The notes: generated by a model from the sequence alone, not told the origin. A stretch of DNA of 13,689 bases from Clostridia bacterium (GCA_017881645.1 JADGQQ010000087.1:1-13689); one strand, 5' to 3'; positions 1 through 6,773 are shown, counted from the first letter of the stretch. Numbers and translations are program-made.

Positions 1-611
1 GGAATTTTTTCACTGTGCGGGACATTGTTAAAGAATATGACTATGATGTGATTCGATTCTTCATTCTGTCCGGTCACTATCGTATGCCGATCAATTTTTC
101 TTCCGAACTTCTTCAGGCTGCCAAAAATGGCTTGGAACGCATTTCAAATTCCGTCACCAACCTCCGGTTTGTCGGAGGCAGTCAGGACCGGGCTGGATGC
201 AGCACTGACAGCGACGCATCCGATGCGCTTCTTGCGGCGATGGAAACATCCCGGTGCGATTTCATCCGTGCGATGGACGATGATCTGAACTCGGCCGATG
301 CCGTAACGGCTATCTTTGAACTGGTTCGGGTCGCCAACACCGCCTGCATAAATCCGGGAGTATCGTCGGAACTTCTGCTGCGGGCAGCGGACAAGATACT
401 TGAACTGTGCCGGGTGCTGGGCATTTCTGCAGACGGGAATACGGAAAAAGCCAATGAAATACCTGCCGATGTCATGCAGCTGGTTTTGCAGCGGACCCAG
501 GCAAAGAAAGACAAGAATTTCGCTTTGTCCGATGAGATCCGCAACAAGGTTACGGCTCTCGGATACCAGATCAAAGATACGGCGCAGGGACCTCAGGTAA
601 CGAAGATATGA
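1..611 (+). CDS. cysS: Cysteinyl-tRNA synthetase, C-terminal part (5' end outside window)
   Basis: This is the 3' end of a class I cysteinyl-tRNA synthetase, which charges tRNA-Cys with cysteine in the cytoplasm. The frame is already open at base 1. Its first complete codons read NFFTVRDI, the stretch that follows the KMSKS loop (KMSKSLGNFFTVRDI in the family), so the catalytic Rossmann domain lies upstream. Next come the helical bundle segment (FFILSGHYRMPINFS), the DALR-type anticodon-binding helices (MDDDLNSADAVTAIFEL) and the C-terminal tail with the family-typical KDKNFALSDEIRNKVTALGYQIKDT region, given here in outline. The GTG at 15 is an internal valine, not a start. The stop codon TGA overlaps the next start as ATGA, so translation is probably coupled to mrnC. 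The cysS-mrnC-rlmB order is classic for Bacillota. The visible part is intact and the identification is secure. Confidence 0.96.
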   Translation, partial: NFFTVRDIVKEYDYDVIRFFILSGHYRMPINFSSELLQAAKNGLERISNSVTNLRFVGGSQDRAGCSTDSDASDALLAAMETSRCDFIRAMDDDLNSADAVTAIFELVRVANTACINPGVSSELLLRAADKILELCRVLGISADGNTEKANEIPADVMQLVLQRTQAKKDKNFALSDEIRNKVTALGYQIKDTAQGPQVTKI

Positions 612-1036
612 TCATTCCTGTAATTAACGGAGACATCAGAGAGGTTTCAACATCCGTTTTGGCATATGTCGGAGACGCGGTTTTTGAACTGTACATTCGA
701 CTGCATGTCGCTTCGCGCAAGATCTCAAAATCGGGGACGCTTCACAAGCAGGCGATCATGCATGTGAGAGCGCAGGCGCAGGCAAATGCAGTCCGTGTGC
801 TGCTGCCGGAACTGACGGAAGAGGAGACAATGGTTTTTCGCAGAGCTAAGAACAGTAATCCGGTCAGCATGGCAAAAAACGCCAGCCCGTCCGACTACAA
901 ATATGCGACAGGGTTGGAAGCTGTTATCGGATATCTTTACTTGACGGACCAGAATGAACGTTTGGACCACATATTGCTGAGAATTCTAACCATTGAGAGT
1001 GCATTGGAAAAAGGGGAAATAGAAGTTCATGGATGA
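608..1036 (+). CDS. mrnC: Mini-ribonuclease III
   Basis: Mini-III is a homodimeric RNase III-type endonuclease without the double-stranded RNA-binding domain. In Bacillus subtilis it matures 23S rRNA by trimming both ends of the precursor. The 142-residue length matches the family. The signature LAYVGDAVFELYIR lies at residues 18-31 with the catalytic aspartate at D23, the same position as in the B. subtilis enzyme. The second acidic site is in TGLEAVIGYLYL (E104). The HKQAIMHVRAQAQA segment (46-59) and the RRAKNSNP region (78-85) are also family-typical. The start ATG overlaps the cysS stop by 4 nt, and the gene's end overlaps rlmB by 8 nt, so the three genes form one translationally coupled unit. 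RlmB then modifies the same 23S rRNA. Nothing is missing. Confidence 0.95.
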   Translation: MIIPVINGDIREVSTSVLAYVGDAVFELYIRLHVASRKISKSGTLHKQAIMHVRAQAQANAVRVLLPELTEEETMVFRRAKNSNPVSMAKNASPSDYKYATGLEAVIGYLYLTDQNERLDHILLRILTIESALEKGEIEVHG

Positions 1037-2279
1037 TAAAAGCAAAAAATATTTCAAGAAATCCTCCGAAACAGGAAAAAACTTAGCGGAAAAAGCTCAA
1101 AAGTCGAATCGACCCAAGTCGGATCGACCCAAAACAGATGCACGCAGCTTCGATCGACCCGGGATGAACGCGGCGGATCCTCGTAGACCGGCCCGGTCTC
1201 TCGAGAATAGTCCGGAGACACGCAGGACCGAAAGACCCGTTTCGAACCCGAAAGATTCGCGTTTACCGGCACGGTCATTTGAGAAAAAGCCCGAATTCCG
1301 TAAGCCCGGGCGTCCGGTATCGAATTCAGCCGACAGCCGCAGACCGGTCCGTGCATATGAGAAAAGGGCAGAGCCCGGCAGATCGGATCGGCCGATGTTG
1401 AATCAGGCTGATTCGCGAATACAGGATTTGCAGACGCCTCATTTCGATGAGTTTCGCAATATACCGCAAGAAGATATGAAGTCCGCAGCTGTGCCTAATG
1501 AGATATCCGAGCCGGTGGCTTCCGCAGACCGTCTCGAGGGGCGCAACCCCGTTCTTGAGGCATTGCGTGCAGGACGCACAATGAATAAGTTGTGGGTTGC
1601 TAAGCTGGACGGCGGCCGGATCGATCCTACGGTCGCGCGCATTTTGACTTTAGCCAAAGAACAACATGTTCTGATTTTGGAAGTGCCTCGATTATCCTTG
1701 GATCAGATGTCGGAAACACATAATCATCAGGGTGTCATCGCACAGGTAGCCAGTCATGATTATGAAGATCTGGATCAGATTATTCTTCGAGCGAGAGAAA
1801 AGGGAGAGGTCCCGTTTCTCCTTATGCTTGATGAACTCAAAGATGCATATAATCTCGGATCGATTCTTCGCATTGCGGATGCGGCCGGAATTCACGGCGT
1901 CATCATCCCGAAGCATCGCTCCATTGGACTGGATTCCCTGGTTGCAAAGGCATCAGCCGGAGCGATTGAATATGTTCCTGTCGCCAGGGTAAATAACCTG
2001 TCGCAGACGATCAGTGAATTGAAAGACGACGGGTTCTGGGTTGCCGGTACCGATGCAGAAGGAACGACCCCCTATAACAAAGCCGACTTTAAAGGACCGC
2101 TCTTAATTGTCATTGGCAGTGAAGGTGAGGGTATGAATAAGAACATTCGCGAGAAATGCGATTTTCTTCTTTCTATTCCCATGGCGGGACGAGTTAACAG
2201 TCTGAATGCGGCTGTTGCAGCAGGAATTGTCGTATTCGAAGCGCAAAGACAAAGGTCGTCGGCCCAAGAGAAGAAGTAA
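1029..2279 (+). CDS. rlmB: 23S rRNA (guanosine-2'-O)-methyltransferase RlmB-like, with long repeat-bearing N-terminal extension
   Basis: SpoU/TrmH-family knotted methyltransferase expected to use S-adenosylmethionine to methylate the 2'-OH of a guanosine in 23S rRNA (G2251 in E. coli). Residues 169-243 (LEGRNPVLEAL through the HNHQG loop) are the SpoU substrate-binding domain. Residues 262-410 carry the three SpoU motifs: motif 1 LDELKDAYNLGSILR (N275, R281), motif 2 IGSEGEGMNK (E365) and motif 3 IPMAGRVNSLNAA (384-395). Motif 1 reads DAYN where many homologues have DPHN. The protein has 416 residues, against about 245-250 for the core enzyme. The extra ~165 N-terminal residues are Arg/Pro/Ser/Lys-rich, look disordered and contain three 26-residue repeats. 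N-terminal basic extensions occur in some Firmicutes and actinobacterial homologues, but this repeat structure is unusual. The start at 1029 overlaps mrnC by 8 nt. The exact guanosine target is inferred from family and context only. Confidence 0.92.
   Translation: MDDKSKKYFKKSSETGKNLAEKAQKSNRPKSDRPKTDARSFDRPGMNAADPRRPARSLENSPETRRTERPVSNPKDSRLPARSFEKKPEFRKPGRPVSNSADSRRPVRAYEKRAEPGRSDRPMLNQADSRIQDLQTPHFDEFRNIPQEDMKSAAVPNEISEPVASADRLEGRNPVLEALRAGRTMNKLWVAKLDGGRIDPTVARILTLAKEQHVLILEVPRLSLDQMSETHNHQGVIAQVASHDYEDLDQIILRAREKGEVPFLLMLDELKDAYNLGSILRIADAAGIHGVIIPKHRSIGLDSLVAKASAGAIEYVPVARVNNLSQTISELKDDGFWVAGTDAEGTTPYNKADFKGPLLIVIGSEGEGMNKNIREKCDFLLSIPMAGRVNSLNAAVAAGIVVFEAQRQRSSAQEKK
1155..1418 (+). repeat. 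Three 78-bp in-frame tandem repeats plus a partial fourth, inside rlmB
   Basis: Residues 43-68, 69-94 and 95-120 of the rlmB product are three 26-residue units, and 121-130 starts a fourth. The consensus is RP-x2-N-x2-D-[SP]-R-x-P-x-R-[SA]-[aromatic/L]-E-x3-E, followed by basic residues. Each unit begins RP and carries NxxD[SP]R, then an E after an aromatic or leucine. The DNA copies (1155-1232, 1233-1310, 1311-1388, then 1389-1418) have clearly diverged, so the duplication is not recent. The repeat keeps a strong positive charge and many prolines. Confidence 0.85.
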
Positions 2280-2289
2280 AGGAGTCAGC

Positions 2290-3747
2290 ATGTTGCAGTT
2301 CAGCACATTCCGGACATTTGCCCGCATACAGACGGAACCAAGTTCCTTCCGTGTGTTTTGGCACGTTCGGCCGGCTGCGCTGCTTTCCATTATACTTTCC
2401 ATTATTTTTCTGACGAGTTCCTGTACTTTTCCCTGGGATGCCAATGCATCGGACGGGAATGGAGGGGGAAAGGTAATTGACACACATACCAGGACACTGG
2501 ATCAACAATCGCTTGTGCGGGAATTGGTGACATGCCTTTCTGATACTTCAAAGATTGAATCCGTATACAATTCGATTCCTTCCAAACAGTTGGACGGTAT
2601 TTCTGTTGCTTTATTTGGGGAATACATTACGGCTTTGACTCGTTTTCAGAACCAGCAGGGAGTCATCAAGACATTTCGAATCGTATCTGATCAGGGTAAA
2701 AAAGTCTTGCTGGATCAAATTGCGCAGAATTCACACAAATATGAAGATGTTGTTGAAGCATCCATTCCGGTTGAACTGACGTATGTTTCGGAATTGACAT
2801 TGGTGCAGCCGGTCTATATATATATTCAGGCGGATGAAAACGGCACACCATACTTATCTCAAACATGGGTGCAAGCCTGTATGGATATCTATGATTTTTC
2901 AGCCTTGTATTTTCAGGCATTGGAAGAACAAAATGAAGAAGCGGTTGCATCCATGATCAATCGCAGTCAGGTACCGCTGAATGAAGCTTTTTCGGATGCG
3001 GTTATTCAGTTTAAGGCGAAAGAACTTGGAAAATTCTATCATGTGAATGTCAAATCAGCATTTGCGGATTATCAGATTCTCAGTTTTGATGTTTCTCAGC
3101 TGACATATCTCCAGCCGGAAGTTCTAAATGAAATTACACTCAGCTCGCAAACGAAGGTAGTGCGGTTTGTCCGGGATTCTCTTAACAACATAACAATAAA
3201 AGACAGTGTAAGCGATCCGCTTTCATCGAAAGACTTTTACCTGTATTATCAAGGCGCAAAAGCTATTCGAATCGGTGACCGGGCCGACTCCAAACAGTTT
3301 CAGGGGCTTTTCGGCGACCCGATCATCATGCTCAAGGGTGAATTGATGACCCTCGCGGCGGATCCGGCGGTTTCCGGATCTCCCGTAATCGGCACGGGGC
3401 CGGTTACACCGACACCGGCTGAAGGACCCGAGCAAGTCAGATACATCGTCCTCTCGTACTCATCGGCATCCATCACCATTCGAGGCAATGTATACGATGA
3501 CGGCTCATGGGATGGTCAAATCATAAGAATCCGACTCAGAGCGTCCAATCAGGATTTCTATCTGGATGAAAATATTCATGCCGGCATGACACGAAATGAT
3601 CTTCTCATGGTGTATCCATTTGCGGATCAGACGGACTACTTGATTTCGACCACTGTTGATGATCAGAAATATGAGATGTCATTCGAATTCTCTGTTGATA
3701 ATCCAAGCATTATCTCCGGGGTGAAGCTCGAGATGGCCAACACGTAA
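2290..3747 (+). CDS. Predicted lipoprotein of unknown function
   Basis: I do not recognise this 485-residue protein. The ATG at 2290 is chosen because AAAGGAG sits just upstream with 6-7 nt spacing and directly follows the rlmB stop (2279). The in-frame ATG at 2206 lies inside rlmB. A hydrophobic stretch (about 29-41, ALLSIILSIIFL) ends in TSSC with C45, a plausible though imperfect lipobox, followed by a Gly/Asp/Asn-rich linker. This suggests export and lipid anchoring. The positively charged region before the hydrophobic core is long (about 28 residues). The mature part has a mixed alpha/beta domain up to about residue 370, a Pro/Thr/Gly-rich hinge near 375-390, and a beta-rich C-terminal domain of about 95 residues. 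It is the last gene of the cysS-mrnC-rlmB unit and meets the minus-strand phosphatase gene 6 bp past its stop. No enzyme motif is visible. Confidence 0.75.
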   Translation: MLQFSTFRTFARIQTEPSSFRVFWHVRPAALLSIILSIIFLTSSCTFPWDANASDGNGGGKVIDTHTRTLDQQSLVRELVTCLSDTSKIESVYNSIPSKQLDGISVALFGEYITALTRFQNQQGVIKTFRIVSDQGKKVLLDQIAQNSHKYEDVVEASIPVELTYVSELTLVQPVYIYIQADENGTPYLSQTWVQACMDIYDFSALYFQALEEQNEEAVASMINRSQVPLNEAFSDAVIQFKAKELGKFYHVNVKSAFADYQILSFDVSQLTYLQPEVLNEITLSSQTKVVRFVRDSLNNITIKDSVSDPLSSKDFYLYYQGAKAIRIGDRADSKQFQGLFGDPIIMLKGELMTLAADPAVSGSPVIGTGPVTPTPAEGPEQVRYIVLSYSSASITIRGNVYDDGSWDGQIIRIRLRASNQDFYLDENIHAGMTRNDLLMVYPFADQTDYLISTTVDDQKYEMSFEFSVDNPSIISGVKLEMANT

Positions 3748-3753
3748 TTTACG

Positions 3754-4497
3754 TCATGCAAGGATTCGGGTTTGCAGTTCCTGTATTTCCTGGTCGGAAA
3801 AGCCAATGGATGTAAGATAATGGAGCGCAGAGCCTTCGAAAGAATCATCCAGGTATTGCAGGAATAGTTTCATGTTTTCAGCATCAGATTCTAGGATGTG
3901 CTGTGTTTCCGGAGGCATAAGCGCGATTTTAGGATCGACGATGGACCGGATAAAATCATATGTAACCGCATAGTTGTTGATAATATCTTCATGACTTACT
4001 TGAACAAGTGACAGCAGGAGTGCCGCGACAATGCCCGTGCGGTCTTTCCCGAGGGTGCAGTGGAAAAGAATCGCTCCATCGGGAGCCCGCAGGATAAATC
4101 GAAACACTTCGGCGATTTGCGGCTGTCTTGTCTTCAGAAGATGAATGTACAGCTCTCCGAGTGAATGACGGATTGCAACCTGTACTGTCGGATCATTTTC
4201 ATTATCCGGATCGGCATCAAATAAGGAAATATTCGTAAAAAGAATATCAGAATGGGATTTGAAAGGATTGCGTTTTCGTTGGATTTCTCCCTCGGACCGG
4301 AGATCAATCACAGTCCGGATCGGATACGTAAGCAGCATATCCAAATCTTTTGCGGTCAGAGCCGAAGGTTCGTCAGATCGTATAAATCGATGAAAGGCGG
4401 TCCATTTTCCGGATGCGGTCATGAAACCGCCTAAATCCCGCGCGTTATAGAGTCCCGGATAGACCAGTCTGTTTTCGTTTTCGTTTTTGTTGATCAT
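3754..4497 (-). CDS. Tyrosine/dual-specificity phosphatase family protein (MptpB-like P-loop)
   Basis: This 247-residue cytoplasmic protein carries a cysteine phosphatase P-loop, HCTLGKDRTG (146-155), with nucleophile C147 and phosphate-binding R153 (CX5R). The CxxGKDR form is that of the bacterial Tyr-phosphatase-3/MptpB group, some of which remove phosphate from phosphotyrosine, phosphoserine or phosphoinositides. The N-terminal NARDLGG (18-24) and the VIDLRSEGE segment (63-71) are the other hallmarks of that group, the latter holding the likely general-acid region. The start is set at 4497: an AGGAGA site precedes that ATG by about 10 nt, whereas the longer reading (to 4572) has no good site. 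It follows the second crcB gene by 88 bp on the same strand and may be the last gene of the msrAB-crcB-crcB operon. I see no promoter of its own. The substrate cannot be read from sequence. Confidence 0.88.
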   Translation of the reverse strand: MINKNENENRLVYPGLYNARDLGGFMTASGKWTAFHRFIRSDEPSALTAKDLDMLLTYPIRTVIDLRSEGEIQRKRNPFKSHSDILFTNISLFDADPDNENDPTVQVAIRHSLGELYIHLLKTRQPQIAEVFRFILRAPDGAILFHCTLGKDRTGIVAALLLSLVQVSHEDIINNYAVTYDFIRSIVDPKIALMPPETQHILESDAENMKLFLQYLDDSFEGSALHYLTSIGFSDQEIQELQTRILA

Positions 4498-4585
4498 CGG
4501 TCTGCATTCTCCTGTCTTAGGTCTTTTATCACGATACCATAGAATGCATGCACAGAATAGTCCGGAGATCATCCGATAGCGGGTG

Positions 4586-4948
4586 TCACATTTTTATTAG
4601 TGCACCTGCAGCATAGCCCAATATGAATCCGGCGATCCCCAGAAGAACACTCGCCGCAATATAAAGCAGAGCACTGACTTTTTTGTGAAAACGGACGAGT
4701 GTGAATCCTTCGAACATAAATGTCGAAAAGGTGGTATATGCGCCCAGAAAACCCTCTCCTGCCAGCAAATATACACGACTGTCCATGTGAATGGCGGATA
4801 GGAATCCCAGCAAAATGGAGCCGGAGACGTTGATAAGAAAGGTTGCTGCAGGGAATTCGTGATTTGTTCTGTCGGTGATCCATTTTCCCAGAAATACACG
4901 AAGCATTCCCCCCAGCGTGCCGCCTATGCCTACAAGAAGAATATCCAT
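4586..4948 (-). CDS. crcB: Fluoride ion channel/exporter Fluc (CrcB), second of a pair
   Basis: A 120-residue four-helix membrane protein of the CrcB/Fluc family, which exports fluoride from the cytoplasm as a dual-topology dimer. Visible hallmarks are the N-terminal GIGGTLGGMLR (7-17), the polar-track asparagine in FLINVSGSILLG (N40), and GFLGAYTTFSTF (67-78), which holds the TTFSTF segment whose phenylalanines line the fluoride path. Length is normal for the family. The gene starts at 4948, overlapping the stop of the upstream crcB copy by one base. A GGAGGAGGA site lies inside that upstream gene, so the two are translationally coupled. Paired crcB genes often encode subunits of an obligate heterodimer with opposite membrane orientations, which is the likely reading here. 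It retains all recognisable motifs and does not look like a decaying copy. Confidence 0.94.
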   Translation of the reverse strand: MDILLVGIGGTLGGMLRVFLGKWITDRTNHEFPAATFLINVSGSILLGFLSAIHMDSRVYLLAGEGFLGAYTTFSTFMFEGFTLVRFHKKVSALLYIAASVLLGIAGFILGYAAGALIKM

Positions 4949-5388
4949 TACTCGAGATCCTCCTCCATGACTTCAATATCATCCGCGATTTCATTTCGGG
5001 TAAAGAAACGTCCGCCGGCAAATTCTGCCAGTAAAAAGCCCAGATAGGCCGCCAGTAATCCGAAAATTACGGAAGCCGATACATATGACAGAGCATACAA
5101 ATAGTTGCCGGCATGAAGCATCCCGGCGATTTCTTTGGAAAATGTGGAAAACGTGGTAAAAGCGCCGAGAAATCCGGCCGTCATTCCGTGTCGTACGTCG
5201 ATATCGAGATGGATTTTGTAAAGTGTCAGCGTCAGAATGAATGTAAGAAGAAAACTTCCCAGTACATTAATTAGCCATGTTTTTACAGGAAAAGAACCCG
5301 TAGAATCAAATAATTGGGAAGACAGAATCCAATGTCTGGTTATTGCGCCGGCAAAGGCGCCAATGCCTACAAAAAGGTATTTTCTCAT
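4948..5388 (-). CDS. crcB: Fluoride ion channel/exporter Fluc (CrcB), first of a pair, with acidic C-terminal tail
   Basis: First of two adjacent Fluc-family fluoride channel genes, 146 residues. Motifs are GIGAFAGAITRHW (8-20), LINVLGSFLL (N41) and GFLGAFTTFSTF (72-83), all in the expected order, with four predicted membrane helices. After the fourth helix there is an extra hydrophilic tail of roughly 25 residues ending in an acidic run (DDIEVMEEDLE), which the second copy lacks. The difference fits two non-identical subunits. The gene begins 19 nt after the msrAB stop with a GGAGAG site about 9-10 nt before ATG, and its stop overlaps the second crcB start. Fluoride genes are commonly controlled by a fluoride riboswitch. 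There is no room for one directly upstream, so control would have to come from the msrAB leader or be constitutive. Confidence 0.94.
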   Translation of the reverse strand: MRKYLFVGIGAFAGAITRHWILSSQLFDSTGSFPVKTWLINVLGSFLLTFILTLTLYKIHLDIDVRHGMTAGFLGAFTTFSTFSKEIAGMLHAGNYLYALSYVSASVIFGLLAAYLGFLLAEFAGGRFFTRNEIADDIEVMEEDLE

Positions 5389-5407
5389 GAAAAGTTTCTC
5401 TCCGATT

Positions 5408-6358
5408 CTATTTGATTTGATCCGTCAGATAGCCATATCCTTCTTTTTCCATATCTGCTTCCGAAATAAATCGCAGGGATGCGCTGTTGATACAATATCG
5501 CAAACCGCCTGATTTCACGGGTCCGTCTTCGAAAACATGGCCGAGATGAGCATTCCCCACTCGACTGAGAACCTCCGTGCGTATCATACCGTGCGAAGCA
5601 TCCCGCTTATCCTTGACAACATTCGGATCGATCGGCTTGGAGAAACTTGGCCAGCCGCAGCCGGATTCGAATTTGTCCGAAGATGCGAAGAGCGGCTCGC
5701 CCGTGGTTATATCCACATAAATTCCAGGTTCGAAATGATTCCAGAATTCATTCTTGAATGGAGGTTCTGTCGCATGGTTTTGCGTGACGTCATATTGCTC
5801 GGGACTCAGAGATTGCTTAAGAATCTGCTGATCCGGGAGCTGAATTCCGGCGGGATCCACCACTGCAGATGCCGCTTTTTGGAATGCAGATCGACCGATA
5901 TGACAGTAGCCGCCGGGATTTTTATCTAAATATTTCTGGTGATACTCTTCCGCAGGAAAGAAGTTCTCAAGGGATTTTACTTCGACCGCGATTATCCCGA
6001 CTGTTTTTAACTGCAGGGCTGTGAGTTCCTTTTCGATGACGGGCAAATCTTCAGGGTTCGTAAAATAGATTCCGGAACGGTATTGCGTGCCTAGATCGCC
6101 GCCCTGGCGATTGACTGCGGTCGGGTCGATTGCATCAAAATATAGGTTCAGCAGAAAGCCCAGAGAAATCACAGTTGGATCATAGTACACTTTCACGGTT
6201 TCTGCATGTCCGGTATTTCGATAACAGACATCTTCATATGATGGATGCGGCGTATTCCCGTTGGCATATCCCACCTGCGTCGACGTGACGCCGCGAATTC
6301 CCTGCAGATATTTTTCAAGTCCCCAGAAACATCCCCCGGCCAGATAAATTTTTGCCAT
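5408..6358 (-). CDS. msrAB: Bifunctional peptide methionine sulfoxide reductase MsrA/MsrB
   Basis: A fused repair enzyme that reduces both S- and R-methionine sulfoxide in oxidised proteins. Residues 1-160 are MsrA, with the GCFWGLEK motif and catalytic C10, and a later cysteine in GGYCHIG (C152). Residues 195-316 are MsrB, with SGCGWPSF (C234, the likely recycling cysteine), HLGHVFEDGP (271-280) and RYCINSASL with catalytic C289. The CxxC pairs that bind zinc in many MsrB proteins are absent. The 316-residue length fits MsrA-MsrB fusions. The start at 6358 is preferred because GGAGGTG lies about 5 nt upstream. The longer frame up to 6451 adds an unrelated N-terminus without such a site. No signal peptide is seen, so it should act in the cytoplasm. 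It leads the crcB pair by 19 nt and probably shares its transcript. Confidence 0.96.
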   Translation of the reverse strand: MAKIYLAGGCFWGLEKYLQGIRGVTSTQVGYANGNTPHPSYEDVCYRNTGHAETVKVYYDPTVISLGFLLNLYFDAIDPTAVNRQGGDLGTQYRSGIYFTNPEDLPVIEKELTALQLKTVGIIAVEVKSLENFFPAEEYHQKYLDKNPGGYCHIGRSAFQKAASAVVDPAGIQLPDQQILKQSLSPEQYDVTQNHATEPPFKNEFWNHFEPGIYVDITTGEPLFASSDKFESGCGWPSFSKPIDPNVVKDKRDASHGMIRTEVLSRVGNAHLGHVFEDGPVKSGGLRYCINSASLRFISEADMEKEGYGYLTDQIK

Positions 6359-6548
6359 ACATGCACCTCCGTATCGTGCAGCTGTTTCAGATAAAAGACG
6401 GCAACCGCCGATCTTCAATCTCATGACAAGCGTCGTTACGATCAGTTTCACATAATTTCCGGAAGAAAGATAGATTCATCAGCGGCAGGAAGGCAAAAAG
6501 AAGCATCATTGTTTTCAAATCTTTGAACATTGCGGCAAGTCACGTAAT

Positions 6549-6566
6549 AATCACATGAATCACATG
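6549..6566. repeat. Two adjacent copies of a 9-nt repeat (AATCACATG)
   Basis: AATCACATG occurs twice head to tail, at 6549-6557 and 6558-6566. The second copy overlaps the -10 element of the candidate msrAB promoter and the first lies around its expected start site. This placement would suit a repressor site, but no factor is identifiable. Confidence 0.55.
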
Positions 6567-6591
6567 ATATTCTTTCGGAATTGATTGACAA
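6564..6591 (-). promoter_or_regulatory. Candidate promoter of the msrAB operon
   Basis: On the minus strand TTGTCA (6591-6586) is followed after 16 nt by TATCAT (6569-6564), a good vegetative-type match. Transcription would start near 6557, leaving a leader of about 200 nt before the msrAB ATG. The -35 box overlaps that of the oppositely directed tRNA promoter. Confidence 0.5.
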
Positions 6592-6613
6592 GAATGCCCT
6601 TCTGGAATAAAAT
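6585..6613 (+). promoter_or_regulatory. Promoter of the tRNA-Arg gene
   Basis: A consensus -35 box TTGACA (6585-6590) is separated by 17 nt from TAAAAT (6608-6613). The expected start is near 6620, about 30 nt before the mature tRNA. This is the strongest promoter match in the window, in keeping with a stable RNA gene. Confidence 0.8.
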
Positions 6614-6620
6614 ACAACCT

Positions 6621-6644
6621 GCTGCACGAATTTATTTGTGCAGC
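6621..6644 (+). other. Hairpin in the 5' leader of the tRNA-Arg transcript
   Basis: GCTGCAC (6621-6627) pairs perfectly with GTGCAGC (6638-6644) around a 10-nt A/T-rich loop. It begins at the predicted transcription start and ends 5 nt before the tRNA, so it takes up almost the whole 5' leader. No T-tract follows, so it is not a terminator. It may protect or shape the precursor. Confidence 0.6.
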
Positions 6645-6649
6645 GACAT

Positions 6650-6726
<77 letters not shown>

Positions 6727-6730
6727 CAAG

Positions 6731-6766
6731 AGAAGAACCCTGAGACATTTGTTTCAGGGTTCTTCT
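6731..6766 (+). terminator. Rho-independent terminator after tRNA-Arg, possibly bidirectional
   Basis: AGAAGAACCCTGA (6731-6743) pairs perfectly with 6754-6766. The stem can extend by three more pairs (one of them G-U) to close on a 4-nt loop at 6747-6750. TTTGTT follows on the plus strand. It starts 4 nt after the tRNA CCA. The same hairpin lies 7 nt past the stop of the minus-strand glycosidase gene and may end that transcript too, although its T-tract on that strand is poor. Confidence 0.88.
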
Positions 6767-6773
6767 TTGTTGC

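Larger units (their letters stand above)
6359..6649. other. Divergent intergenic region between msrAB and the tRNA-Arg gene
   Basis: This is the longest gene-free stretch, 291 bases. It holds a candidate msrAB promoter on the minus strand, a tRNA promoter on the plus strand whose -35 box overlaps it, a 9-nt tandem repeat at 6549-6566, a hairpin at 6621-6644, and an untranslated leader of about 200 nt for msrAB. Within that leader is an open frame of 40 codons (6509 down to 6387, minus strand). It has a hydrophobic start but no ribosome binding site, so I do not call it a gene. I see no recognisable fluoride riboswitch. Confidence 0.7.

Noticed and set aside
182..574. Minus-strand open frame opposite cysS
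   Set aside because: Shadow of the cysS frame. It has Ser/Arg-rich random composition, no ribosome binding site and no family resemblance.
6387..6509. 40-codon minus-strand frame in the msrAB leader as a real gene
   Set aside because: There is no ribosome binding site before its ATG pair and I see no family match. It is kept only as a low-interest observation.
6359..6560. Fluoride riboswitch upstream of msrAB-crcB-crcB
   Set aside because: I looked for the conserved GGxGATGG start and the pseudoknot-forming parts on the minus strand and could not find them.
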